Source: JAAFIP01 sp031390175 (GTDB lineage Bacteria > Pseudomonadota > Gammaproteobacteria > Burkholderiales > Burkholderiaceae_C). From it: DNA of 13,576 bases. Under the pieces are notes generated by a model. That model saw only the letters and a list, made by a program, of their open reading frames with translations, did not search any database and was not told the DNA's origin. The translations under genes were made by a program, and so were the position numbers. Of the stretch, positions 5,181-11,284 are shown one piece after another (within the stretch, counting starts at the first letter, position 1; each line of letters opens with the position of its first letter). The stretch spans positions 1-13,576 of the forward strand of contig JANMTF010000283.1 in assembly GCA_031390175.1 (NCBI GenBank), written 5' to 3'.

Positions 5181-6146
5181 ATGTCTGAACTGCATAAATT
5201 TATCTTCGATGGCCTGCCAGTGCGCGGCATGATCGTGCGGCTGACCAGCACCTGGCAAGAGGTACTCAAACGCCGCGCAGCCAACACTACCACGGGCCCC
5301 TACCCCCCCCGCGTGAGCGAAATGCTGGGCGAGATGCTGGCGGCGGGTGCGCTGATGCAAAGCAATATCAAATTCAACGGCGCTTTGGTGCTGCAGATCA
5401 TGGGCGACGGCCCGGTCAAAATGGCCGTGGCCGAGGTGCAGTCTGACCTGAGCATGCGCGCTACCGCCACTGTGCAAGGCGAAGTGGCGCTGGATGCCAA
5501 GCTCAGTGAGATGGTGAACGTGCTGAACAAAGGGCGCTGCGCCATCACGCTAGACCCCAAAGACAAACACCCCGGCCAGCAGTCTTACCAAGGCGTGGTT
5601 CCGCTGCATGGCGACCATAACGAAAAGCTCGAAAGCCTGAGCCAGGTGCTGGAGCACTACATGCTGCAGTCCGAACAGCTCGACACCAAGCTGGTGCTGG
5701 CCGCTGATGAGCATGTGGCAGCAGGCCTGCTGATCCAGCGGCTGCCGGTGCAGGGGGAGAAAAACCTGGGAGAAAAATCTAGGGAAGACGAAATTGGCAT
5801 CAACGAGGCGTTTAACCGCATTGCATTGTTTGCAGCTAGTTTGAAACGTGAAGAGCTGCTCGGCCTGGACTGCGAGACCATCTTGCACCGCCTGTTTTGG
5901 GAAGAAAAAGTGCTGCGCTTTGAGCCCGCGCGCCCGCGCTTTGCCTGCACCTGCAGCCGTGAGCGGGTGGCCAGCATGCTGCACAGCCTGGGGGCTACCG
6001 AGGTAGAGTCGATACTGACCGAGCGCGAGCAGGTAGAAGTGGGCTGTGATTTTTGTGGTGTGCAGTACCGCTTTGACGCGGTGGATGCAGCGGCTATTTT
6101 TACCCAGCCGCTAGACCAGTTGTCTGGGCCGACCACGGTGCAGTAG
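5181..6146 (+). CDS. hslO: Redox-regulated chaperone Hsp33
   Basis: 321 aa. Hsp33 is a cytoplasmic holdase activated by oxidation: four zinc-binding Cys form disulfides and the protein unfolds partly to bind clients. The four Cys are intact as CTC (C256, C258) and CDFC (C289, C292). The N-terminal domain shows RGMIVRLTSTWQEV (15-28) and MGDGPVKMAVAEV (74-86), both typical. It is some 25-30 residues longer than E. coli Hsp33, with an extra acidic/basic loop (about residues 192-206, GEKNLGEKSREDEIG) before the zinc domain. It follows the carbonic-anhydrase-like gene by 14 bp and ends 2 bp from the convergent kinase gene. Confidence 0.95.
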   Translation: MSELHKFIFDGLPVRGMIVRLTSTWQEVLKRRAANTTTGPYPPRVSEMLGEMLAAGALMQSNIKFNGALVLQIMGDGPVKMAVAEVQSDLSMRATATVQGEVALDAKLSEMVNVLNKGRCAITLDPKDKHPGQQSYQGVVPLHGDHNEKLESLSQVLEHYMLQSEQLDTKLVLAADEHVAAGLLIQRLPVQGEKNLGEKSREDEIGINEAFNRIALFAASLKREELLGLDCETILHRLFWEEKVLRFEPARPRFACTCSRERVASMLHSLGATEVESILTEREQVEVGCDFCGVQYRFDAVDAAAIFTQPLDQLSGPTTVQ

Positions 6147-6183
6147 GCTATAGCTGCCTAAATAGCCGGTGCTCGCACACCGG
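6146..6183. terminator. Two adjacent stems between hslO and the convergent kinase gene
   Basis: GGCTAT-N10-ATAGCC (6146-6167) and CCGGTG-CTCGCA-CACCGG (6166-6183) are perfect 6-bp stems at the junction of two convergent genes. Neither has a T-tract and the second lies in the kinase coding end. Bidirectional termination is possible, not shown. Confidence 0.35.
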
Positions 6184-6771
6184 GTCAGAGCATTTGTCGC
6201 ATACCCAGGTCCATTTTTTATTGCCAATTTGGCCTTTAGCCCCCTGGAATATTGCGGGAGAAGCTATGCAATGCATAGCGTTTTGCAGGCGCTGCTCACC
6301 CAGGCCGTAAACCACTTGGTAGCCAATCTGGGCCTCGTTCAGCCGCCAGCGCAGCAGCGCGTCTACCGGGTCACGCGCGTGTGCGCCGTCGCGCTGGATG
6401 CCATCGGCCTGCCACGGCATGTCCAGCCCGGTGAGCAAAGTAATGTTTATGCTGCGCTGCGCAGCCAAAGCCTGCGCGTAGAGCGAGGTATCCGCAAACA
6501 CGTAGTCGCTGTACACCGCCGTCATCACGGCCGTGGTGTCGGCCACCACCACGCGGTGCTGGGCGCTAGCTGCTGCAATGCGCTGACTTTGCGTGGCGGC
6601 AATATGCGCTTGCTCGTGTATGTGGGGGGTGCGCTGGTGCTGCTCGCACCATTCGCGCAAATACTCGTCCACCGCTACAGCATCTGTGCCCTGGCTTAGC
6701 AAATGCTGCGCCAGCGCATGTGCCAGAGCCGACTTGCCCGTACTCTCAGCGCCTAAGAGCGCAATGATCAT
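6148..6771 (-). CDS. NadR-like nicotinamide riboside kinase (AAA ATPase)
   Basis: 207 aa from the ATG at 6771. The P-loop GAESTGKS (residues 7-14) is followed by DEYLREWC (about 39-46), VVADTT, and LDMPWQADGIQRDG, matching the kinase half of NadR (D-x-P-W-x-x-D-G-x-R). The NMN adenylyltransferase domain of full NadR is absent. It would phosphorylate imported nicotinamide riboside to NMN, trapping it in the cytoplasm. It overlaps pnuC by ATGA (6768-6771), so translation is probably coupled. Repeat R5 encodes AMHCIASPAIFQGAKG near residues 164-179. The C-terminal tail has a C-x-x-C-x4-C-x-H group, a possible small metal site. The start is fixed by the P-loop position. Confidence 0.88.
   Translation of the reverse strand: MIIALLGAESTGKSALAHALAQHLLSQGTDAVAVDEYLREWCEQHQRTPHIHEQAHIAATQSQRIAAASAQHRVVVADTTAVMTAVYSDYVFADTSLYAQALAAQRSINITLLTGLDMPWQADGIQRDGAHARDPVDALLRWRLNEAQIGYQVVYGLGEQRLQNAMHCIASPAIFQGAKGQIGNKKWTWVCDKCSDPVCEHRLFRQL
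6232..6280 (-). repeat. Interspersed repeat copy R5, inside the riboside kinase gene
   Basis: Minus strand: CGCTATGCATTGCATAGCTT, then CTCCCGCAATATTCCAGGGG and GCTAAAGGC. Its core is identical to R1 over about 16 bases. The gene reads it as HCIASPAIFQGAKG. Confidence 0.75.
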
Positions 6772-7409
6772 GCTGCACCCGGGGTTTGTTGCACACGCAG
6801 TTGACCGCGCCACGCCTGCCAGCCAATGACCGCCATCACCGCAAATACGCCATACAGGCCGACGGTCAGCCACAGCCCTTTGTAGGCAAACAACGCCATG
6901 CCCACGATGTTGACTACGATCCACAGCGGCCAGTTTTCAATGTATTTACGGCCCAGCAATACCGTGGCGACGATGCTGAGCGAAGTGGGAAAAGCGTCCC
7001 ACCACGGTACATCGGTGGTGGTAAATTTTAAGAGAAACAGGCCTGTAAGCCCCCAGAGAATAGCGCAAGAAGCTATTAGTTTAATAGTGCTCAACTTAGA
7101 GAGGTTTTGCACCCGCAGCACTTGCCCATCCGGCCGCACGCCGCGCAGCCACTGCGCCCAGCCCCAGATAGCCATGACGGCAAAAAATATTTGCAGTGCT
7201 CCATCGCCATACAGCTTGCTGCCCCAAAAGACTAAAAAATACAGCGCCGAACTGACGAAGGCCAGCGGCCAACCCCAGTGGACTTGCTTGATGTTGCACA
7301 CCACCATGGCAATGCCTAGAATTGCACCGATCAGCTCGGCCCAACTTGCGGGGCTGCCAAAAAGCTGGAAGGCGGGGCTGTTCAGCAGGTCTATTGCGGT
7401 TGTGAACAT
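6768..7409 (-). CDS. pnuC: Nicotinamide riboside transporter PnuC
   Basis: 213 aa inner-membrane protein with about seven hydrophobic segments, as in PnuC. Recognisable parts are AELIGAILGIAMVVCNIK (24-41), WGWPLAFVSSALYFLVFW (45-62), the IWGWAQW motif (about 81-87) and LGRKYIENWPLWIVVNI (about 152-168), the region carrying substrate-contacting polar and aromatic residues. PnuC carries out facilitated diffusion of nicotinamide riboside; a thiamine-type (PnuT) specificity cannot be excluded, but the overlapping riboside kinase argues for NAD salvage. Repeat R6 encodes LSTIKLIASCAILWGLTG in the middle of the protein, mostly within a membrane segment. The 5' side is the large inverted repeat region. 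Confidence 0.92.
   Translation of the reverse strand: MFTTAIDLLNSPAFQLFGSPASWAELIGAILGIAMVVCNIKQVHWGWPLAFVSSALYFLVFWGSKLYGDGALQIFFAVMAIWGWAQWLRGVRPDGQVLRVQNLSKLSTIKLIASCAILWGLTGLFLLKFTTTDVPWWDAFPTSLSIVATVLLGRKYIENWPLWIVVNIVGMALFAYKGLWLTVGLYGVFAVMAVIGWQAWRGQLRVQQTPGAA
7041..7089 (-). repeat. Interspersed repeat copy R6, inside pnuC
   Basis: Minus strand: CACTATTAAACTAATAGCTT, then CTTGCGCTATTCTCTGGGGG and CTTACAGGC. It can form the ATAGC-N7-GCTAT hairpin also seen in R2. It is read in the same frame as R5. Confidence 0.7.
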
Positions 7410-7449
7410 GTGGCGCTAGGGTTAGAGGTCAGAGGGAGGGATCGGGGAG

Positions 7450-7645
7450 TTTTTGAACGCAGAGGGCGCGAAGGTTTCGCAAAGGGCGCAAAAAAGAGGG
7501 GAGAAAGGAAGTCAAAAAAAAAGAAAAAAATTAAAAAATCTAATTTTCAATTTTTGGTTTTTGGTTTTTGGTTTTAATTTTGTATCTTTTTCTTTGTCTT
7601 CTTTTGCGCACTTTGCGAAACCTTCGGGCCCTCTGCGTTCAAAAA
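7450..7645. repeat. Large inverted repeat (44-bp arms) with AT-rich loop
   Basis: Arms 7450-7493 and 7602-7645 are complementary at 42 of 44 positions (TTTTTGAACGCAGAGGG.CG / AAGGTTTCGCAAAG.GCGCAA). The 108-nt loop continues as a purine-rich left side and pyrimidine-rich right side that can partly pair. The arms are built from GCAGAGGGCGC / GCAAAGGGCGC units. It lies between the ftsB stop and the pnuC start, both minus strand. It could stop transcription from ftsB or be a selfish repeat. The open frame across it (starting NAEGAKVSQRAQ) is not taken as a gene. Confidence 0.85.
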
Positions 7646-7703
7646 ATGTCTTAAAAACGTTTGCCACACCCACCAAGCAAGTACAAGCCAAAAACCAAAA
7701 ACC
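7551..7703. repeat. TTTTTGG tandem repeat with distant complement
   Basis: Three TTTTTGG units (7551-7571) lie in the loop of the large inverted repeat. A perfect 16-bp complement, CCAAAAACCAAAAACC (7688-7703), lies just after the ftsB stop. The two could pair instead of, or in addition to, the large arms. Confidence 0.6.
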
Positions 7704-7710
7704 GAAGAAA

Positions 7711-7986
7711 TCACTTCATATACTGCACATAAATCTCATTGGGCTTGACCATACCCAACTCAAAGCGCGCTTTCTCTTCCACCATCTCCAGGCCTTCTTT
7801 CAGGTCGCGCACCTCGGCACTGGACTGGTCGTTGACGCGCTGCGCATCTGCATTTTTAACCGCCAGCGCGTTGAGCTTGCTTTGCATCTGCGCCACATGG
7901 CCAATGCTGCCGCGGCCAAACCATAGCTGCGCATGCACGATCACCAGCAGCGCAATGAGGATGGCGGGAACGACGCGGTTGGACAT
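7711..7986 (-). CDS. ftsB: Cell division protein FtsB
   Basis: 91 aa, the normal FtsB size. One N-terminal membrane segment (about residues 5-24, VVPAILIALLVIVHAQLWFG) is followed by a heptad-rich coiled coil (about 28-70) and the end motif ARFELGMVKPNE, typical of FtsB (E-x-x-AR-E-G-x-x-x-x-x-E). It bridges FtsQ and FtsL in the divisome at the inner membrane. It follows eno by 21 bp, the standard proteobacterial arrangement. No ribosome binding site is evident ahead of ATG 7986; a small hairpin covers the spacer, so translational coupling to eno is likely. Confidence 0.95.
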   Translation of the reverse strand: MSNRVVPAILIALLVIVHAQLWFGRGSIGHVAQMQSKLNALAVKNADAQRVNDQSSAEVRDLKEGLEMVEEKARFELGMVKPNEIYVQYMK

Positions 7987-8020
7987 ATGCTAGCAATTTT
8001 GCAGCATTTAGCGGATGCTG
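7987..8020 (-). promoter_or_regulatory. Alternative hairpins across the eno stop and ftsB start
   Basis: CAGCAT (8002-8007) pairs with ATGCTG (8015-8020) around the eno stop codon. The same CAGCAT side can pair instead with ATGCTAGCA (7987-7995), next to the ftsB ATG. The two structures exclude one another. Confidence 0.3.
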
Positions 8021-9291
8021 TAAAACGCCGCGCGGCCAGGGTAGGTAGCTACTTCGCCCAAGTCTTCTTCAATGCGCAAGAGTTGGTTGTACTTGGCCAT
8101 GCGGTCGCTGCGGCTCAAGCTGCCGGTTTTGATCTGCCCGGCGTTCGTCCCCACTGCGATGTCGGCAATGGTGGAGTCTTCGGTCTCGCCGCTGCGGTGG
8201 CTGATGACGGCCGTGTAGCCTGCGCGCTTGGCCATCTCAATGGCGGCAAAGGTCTCGGTCAAGGTGCCAATCTGGTTGATCTTGATCAGGATCGAGTTGG
8301 CAATCTTTTTATCAATGCCTTCCTTGAAGATTTTGGTGTTGGTGACGAACAAATCGTCGCCCACCAACTGCACCTTGGAGGCCAGCTTGTCGGTGAGGAT
8401 TTTCCAGCCATCCCAGTCGCCTTCGGCCATGCCGTCTTCGATGCTAATGATGGGGTATTTGTCCACCCAAGTGGCCAGCATGTCGGTCCACTCGGTGCTG
8501 GTGAGTTGCAGGCCCTCAGCCTCCAAATGGTATTTTCCATCTTTGTAAAACTCGCTCGCGGCGCAGTCCAGGCCCAACACAATTTGATCGCCTGCAATGT
8601 AGCCTGCATTGCTGATAGCTTCCAAAATCATTTGGATAGCGGCTTCATGGTTGGCTACTGTCGGTGCAAAGCCACCCTCGTCGCCCACCGCAATGCTCAT
8701 GCCTTTGTCATGGATGATTTTCTTCAGCGCGTGGAACACTTCTGCGCCCCAGCGAATGGCTTCGCGAAAGGATGGCGCACCCACGGGGATGATCATCAGC
8801 TCTTGCAAATCGAGGTTGTTGTTGGCATGCGCGCCGCCGTTGATGACGTTCATCATGGGCACCGGCATCTGCATGCCGCCCATGCCGCCAAAGTAGCGGT
8901 ACAGCGGCAGGCCGGCCTCTTCTGCTGCAGCGCGGGCCACGGCCATCGACACGGCCAGCATGGCGTTGGCACCCAAGCGCGATTTGTTCTCGGTGCCGTC
9001 CAGGTCGATCAAGGTCTTGTCCAGGAAGGCTTGCTCCGACGCATCCAGGCCCAAAATGGCCTCGGAGATTTCGGTATTGATATGGCCCACGGCTTTGAGT
9101 ACGCCCTTGCCCAAATAGCGGCTCTTGTCGCCATCACGCAGCTCAATCGCCTCGCGCGAACCGGTAGACGCGCCCGAGGGCACAGCCGCGCGGCCCATCA
9201 CGCCGGACTCCAGCAACACATCACATTCCACAGTGGGGTTACCCCGACTGTCCAAAATTTCACGACCTACGATATCGACGATGGCACTCAT
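8008..9291 (-). CDS. eno: Enolase (phosphopyruvate hydratase)
   Basis: 427 aa, full length. It converts 2-phosphoglycerate to phosphoenolpyruvate in glycolysis and gluconeogenesis. The sequence is a standard bacterial enolase: AREILDSRGNPT-type N-terminus (VGREILDSRGNPTVE), GGAHANN loop, ISIEDGMAEGDWDGW, VGDDLFVTN, the catalytic lysine region NSILIKINQIGTLTE and SHRSGETED near the C-terminus. The start at 9291 gives the usual MSAIVDI terminus; GAGAG about 10 nt ahead serves as ribosome binding site. It lies 44 bp after the small ORF at 9336 and 21 bp before ftsB. The long open frame on the opposite strand is a coding shadow. Confidence 0.98.
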   Translation of the reverse strand: MSAIVDIVGREILDSRGNPTVECDVLLESGVMGRAAVPSGASTGSREAIELRDGDKSRYLGKGVLKAVGHINTEISEAILGLDASEQAFLDKTLIDLDGTENKSRLGANAMLAVSMAVARAAAEEAGLPLYRYFGGMGGMQMPVPMMNVINGGAHANNNLDLQELMIIPVGAPSFREAIRWGAEVFHALKKIIHDKGMSIAVGDEGGFAPTVANHEAAIQMILEAISNAGYIAGDQIVLGLDCAASEFYKDGKYHLEAEGLQLTSTEWTDMLATWVDKYPIISIEDGMAEGDWDGWKILTDKLASKVQLVGDDLFVTNTKIFKEGIDKKIANSILIKINQIGTLTETFAAIEMAKRAGYTAVISHRSGETEDSTIADIAVGTNAGQIKTGSLSRSDRMAKYNQLLRIEEDLGEVATYPGRAAFYSIR

Positions 9292-9335
9292 TACGGTTTA
9301 CTCTCTGAAAGATTAAAAAGGTGAATAGGGGGAGA

Positions 9336-9560
9336 TTATCCATGCGCTTGTTTTAGCATGCTGGCCTCACGCGAGGTTTTCAAGGCTTTATCGCGCGCCC
9401 ACATTTTTTCAATGCTGGCAATTTTCTGTTCCCAGGTCATTTGCTGCGCATGTGCGCGCCATGCGGCCTTGGTGGACTCGATGTAGTTTTCCATGAAAAC
9501 GGGATCGAGCACGTCCAGGGTTTGCATACTGGCTGGCTGTTTAGGCGTAGCGGCGTACAT
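9336..9560 (-). CDS. Small protein of unknown function paired with the nucleotidyltransferase
   Basis: 74 aa, highly charged and mostly helical, with no membrane segment. The core MTWEQKIASIEKMWARDKAL (about 42-61) resembles, from memory, small partner proteins found beside AbiEii-like nucleotidyltransferases; this is not certain. ATG 9560 overlaps the upstream gene by 20 bp and has GGAG 5-6 nt ahead. A second ATG at 9527 lacks a ribosome binding site but would avoid the overlap. The overlap implies coupled expression. It may act as an antitoxin-like partner, which is an inference from position only. Confidence 0.65.
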   Translation of the reverse strand: MYAATPKQPASMQTLDVLDPVFMENYIESTKAAWRAHAQQMTWEQKIASIEKMWARDKALKTSREASMLKQAHG

Positions 9561-10047
9561 AGGTGCTCCAACGTTCTTGCAATTGGTGTGTCTCGATTAA
9601 GCTTTTAAGCGAAGTGCACTCCACTACGCCCGCTTCAATCAGACTGTAAATGCGTTGGTAGTCTTTGGCACGCCCCGTTTGCAAGGCAATGGCGCATAAG
9701 TAGTTTGCTCCGACGACTGGTACTGACAAATCTTCAAACGAGCGATCTATAGCGGCAAGTACCGCCGCCTCTACCAAGGGCGTGTAAGCAGGCAAAATCT
9801 GCACGGGCCAGCCGTGCAAGAGCACATGCTCGTTCTGCACCACGCCACCCAAGGCTTTAAGCCTGTCATACAAGGGCGTCAGAATCAGCAAGCCAGAAGC
9901 GCTAGGTTTCAAAAAAGCAAAAATATCCAGGTCTTCTGTGGCGACCGCCTCAATGTAAAAGCTCGCAGCAACTGCGCCACCCACAGCAAACTGCGCCAGC
10001 GTGCCCTCAGCACGCAGTTGCAGCAGGGTTTGCAAAGTTTGGCGCAC
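9541..10047 (-). CDS. Small nucleotidyltransferase (AbiEii/MNT-like)
   Basis: 168 aa. The nucleotidyltransferase signature is visible: VGGAVAASFY (22-31), then TEDLDIF (37-43) with the two metal-binding Asp (D39, D41). The later segment WPVQILPAYTPLVEAA has Gln at the point where many family members carry the third acidic residue. This may be a subfamily trait, but it leaves activity uncertain. The C-terminal part (LCAIALQTGRAKDYQRI) is typical of this group. The start is a GTG at 10047, 11 bp after the DUF1330 stop; the ribosome binding site is weak. With the overlapping small ORF it forms a two-gene module like toxin-antitoxin pairs, placed inside a housekeeping series. Substrate unknown. 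Confidence 0.8.
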   Translation of the reverse strand: MRQTLQTLLQLRAEGTLAQFAVGGAVAASFYIEAVATEDLDIFAFLKPSASGLLILTPLYDRLKALGGVVQNEHVLLHGWPVQILPAYTPLVEAAVLAAIDRSFEDLSVPVVGANYLCAIALQTGRAKDYQRIYSLIEAGVVECTSLKSLIETHQLQERWSTYVRRYA

Positions 10048-10058
10048 CTTAAGCTACT

Positions 10059-10364
10059 TTAGACCGGGGCGCTGACGCCCTCGACCAACACCATGTTGAA
10101 AAACTCGGTAGCACCCTGGCGCTTGGCGCGGGCAGTGCGGTACAGCTCGCCGTCATAGAAGGCTTTGGCTTTTTCGTAGCTGGGGAAGCGCAGCATGGCC
10201 ATGCGTTTGGGGTTCCACTGGCCTTCCAGGGCTTCGAACTTGCCGCCACGCACCAGGTATTCGCCACCTGCGGCAGCCACTGCGGCGGGCGCAGCGGCCA
10301 TATACTGCTTGTACTGCTCCATATCGGAAATCTGCATATCCACAACGATGTAGGCGACGGTCAT
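10059..10364 (-). CDS. DUF1330 domain protein (dimeric alpha-beta barrel)
   Basis: 101 aa, full length for DUF1330, a ferredoxin-like dimeric barrel family of unknown function. It begins AYIVVDMQISDMEQYKQYM and contains the diagnostic GGEYLVRGG (about 33-41), WNPKRMAMLRFPSYEKAKAFYD (about 50-71) and a C-terminal strand. A good ribosome binding site, AGGAG, lies about 8 nt upstream of ATG 10364. It follows kdsA by 56 bp on the same strand. I recall the same kdsA-DUF1330-eno order in related Comamonadaceae, which makes the nucleotidyltransferase pair between it and eno look like an addition. Confidence 0.9.
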   Translation of the reverse strand: MTVAYIVVDMQISDMEQYKQYMAAAPAAVAAAGGEYLVRGGKFEALEGQWNPKRMAMLRFPSYEKAKAFYDGELYRTARAKRQGATEFFNMVLVEGVSAPV

Positions 10365-10420
10365 GGGGTTCTCCTGAAGTGATGAAAAGTGAAAGGCGAG
10401 GCGAGAAGTAAGCAGAGAGA

Positions 10421-11284
10421 TTAAGCGGAGAAATTGTTTTCCAGGAAGCCATGCTTTTTAGTAACGGCATCCAACTCCACCAGGCTCTCCAGCAAAGCCT
10501 TCATATGTTTCAGCGGCACGGCGTTGGCTCCGTCTGACCACGCCTGCGCGGGGTCTGGGTGCGTTTCCATGAACAGGCCCGCTACGCCCACCGCCACGCC
10601 CGCGCGGGCCAGCACGGGCACCATGTCGCGTGCGCCGCCCGAGCTGGTGCCCAGGCCGCCGGGCTTTTGTACGGAGTGGGTCACGTCAAACACCACCGGA
10701 GCTCCCGTGTTGCGCATCTCGGCAAGCGATGTCATGTCGGCCACCAAGTTGTTGTAGCCAAAGCTCACACCACGCTCGCAAGCCAGAAAATTGTCTTGAT
10801 TGAGGCCTTTTTCTGCGGCTGCAGAGCGGGCTTTGTCGATCACGTTTTTCATGTCCCAGGGTGCGAGGAATTGGCCTTTTTTGATGTTCACAGGTTTGCC
10901 CGATTGCGCCACCGCGCGGATGAAATCGGTTTGGCGGCACAGGAAGGCGGGGGTTTGCAACACATCCACCACACTGGCTACCTCTGCAATCTGATCGACC
11001 TCATGCACATCGGTGAGTATGGGCAACTGCAGTTGCCTGCGCACTTCATCCAAAATCTTTAAACCTGCCTCCATGCCCACGCCGCGCTTGGTGTTGCCGG
11101 ACGAGCGGTTGGCTTTGTCAAACGAGCCTTTGTAAATCAAGGGGATGCCCAGCGCGGCCGTCACTTCCTTCAAGTGCCCAGCCACGTCCAAAGACATGCC
11201 CAGCCCCTCGATCGAGCAAGTGCCTGCGATGAGAAAAAAGGGCTTATCCAAACCGACATCAAAGCCACACAGCTTCATGCTCAT
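10421..11284 (-). CDS. kdsA: 3-deoxy-8-phosphooctulonate synthase (KDO8P synthase)
   Basis: 287 aa. It condenses phosphoenolpyruvate with arabinose 5-phosphate to KDO 8-phosphate, the committed step to lipopolysaccharide KDO. Family landmarks are SFDKANRSS (54-62), LTDVHE, VLQTPAFLCRQTDF (108-121), NIKKGQFLAPWDMKN (133-147) and FMETHP. The usual AGPC is AGTC here; its Cys (C23), with H203, E240 and D251, matches the metal ligands of metal-dependent KdsA, so a metallo-type enzyme is predicted. ATG 11284 overlaps the pyrG stop as ATGA; a second ATG two codons in (11278) is possible. Translational coupling to pyrG is likely. Confidence 0.96.
   Translation of the reverse strand: MSMKLCGFDVGLDKPFFLIAGTCSIEGLGMSLDVAGHLKEVTAALGIPLIYKGSFDKANRSSGNTKRGVGMEAGLKILDEVRRQLQLPILTDVHEVDQIAEVASVVDVLQTPAFLCRQTDFIRAVAQSGKPVNIKKGQFLAPWDMKNVIDKARSAAAEKGLNQDNFLACERGVSFGYNNLVADMTSLAEMRNTGAPVVFDVTHSVQKPGGLGTSSGGARDMVPVLARAGVAVGVAGLFMETHPDPAQAWSDGANAVPLKHMKALLESLVELDAVTKKHGFLENNFSA

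Noticed and set aside
5300..5310. Run of eight C in hslO as a phase-variable tract
   Set aside because: The run encodes YPPR in a well-conserved part of Hsp33 and the frame is intact. A single short C run is not enough to claim phase variation.
6560..6590. Possible further repeat copy (TAGCTGCTGCAATGCGCT) in the riboside kinase gene
   Set aside because: Only the short core resembles the family; the flanking landmarks are missing and the protein segment looks normal.
7551..7575. TTTTTGG repeats as a CRISPR-like array or G-quadruplex
   Set aside because: There are no spacers and only three GG pairs. The units are directly adjacent and AT-rich.
7453..7926. 157-codon plus-strand open frame starting MNAEGAKVSQRAQ
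   Set aside because: It runs across the large inverted repeat and then antisense to ftsB. The beginning is the typical translation of that repeat, and no domain or ribosome binding site supports a gene.
7933..9324. 463-codon plus-strand open frame
   Set aside because: It is antisense to enolase, which is certain. The His/Ala/Gln-rich composition is typical of a shadow of a GC-rich gene.
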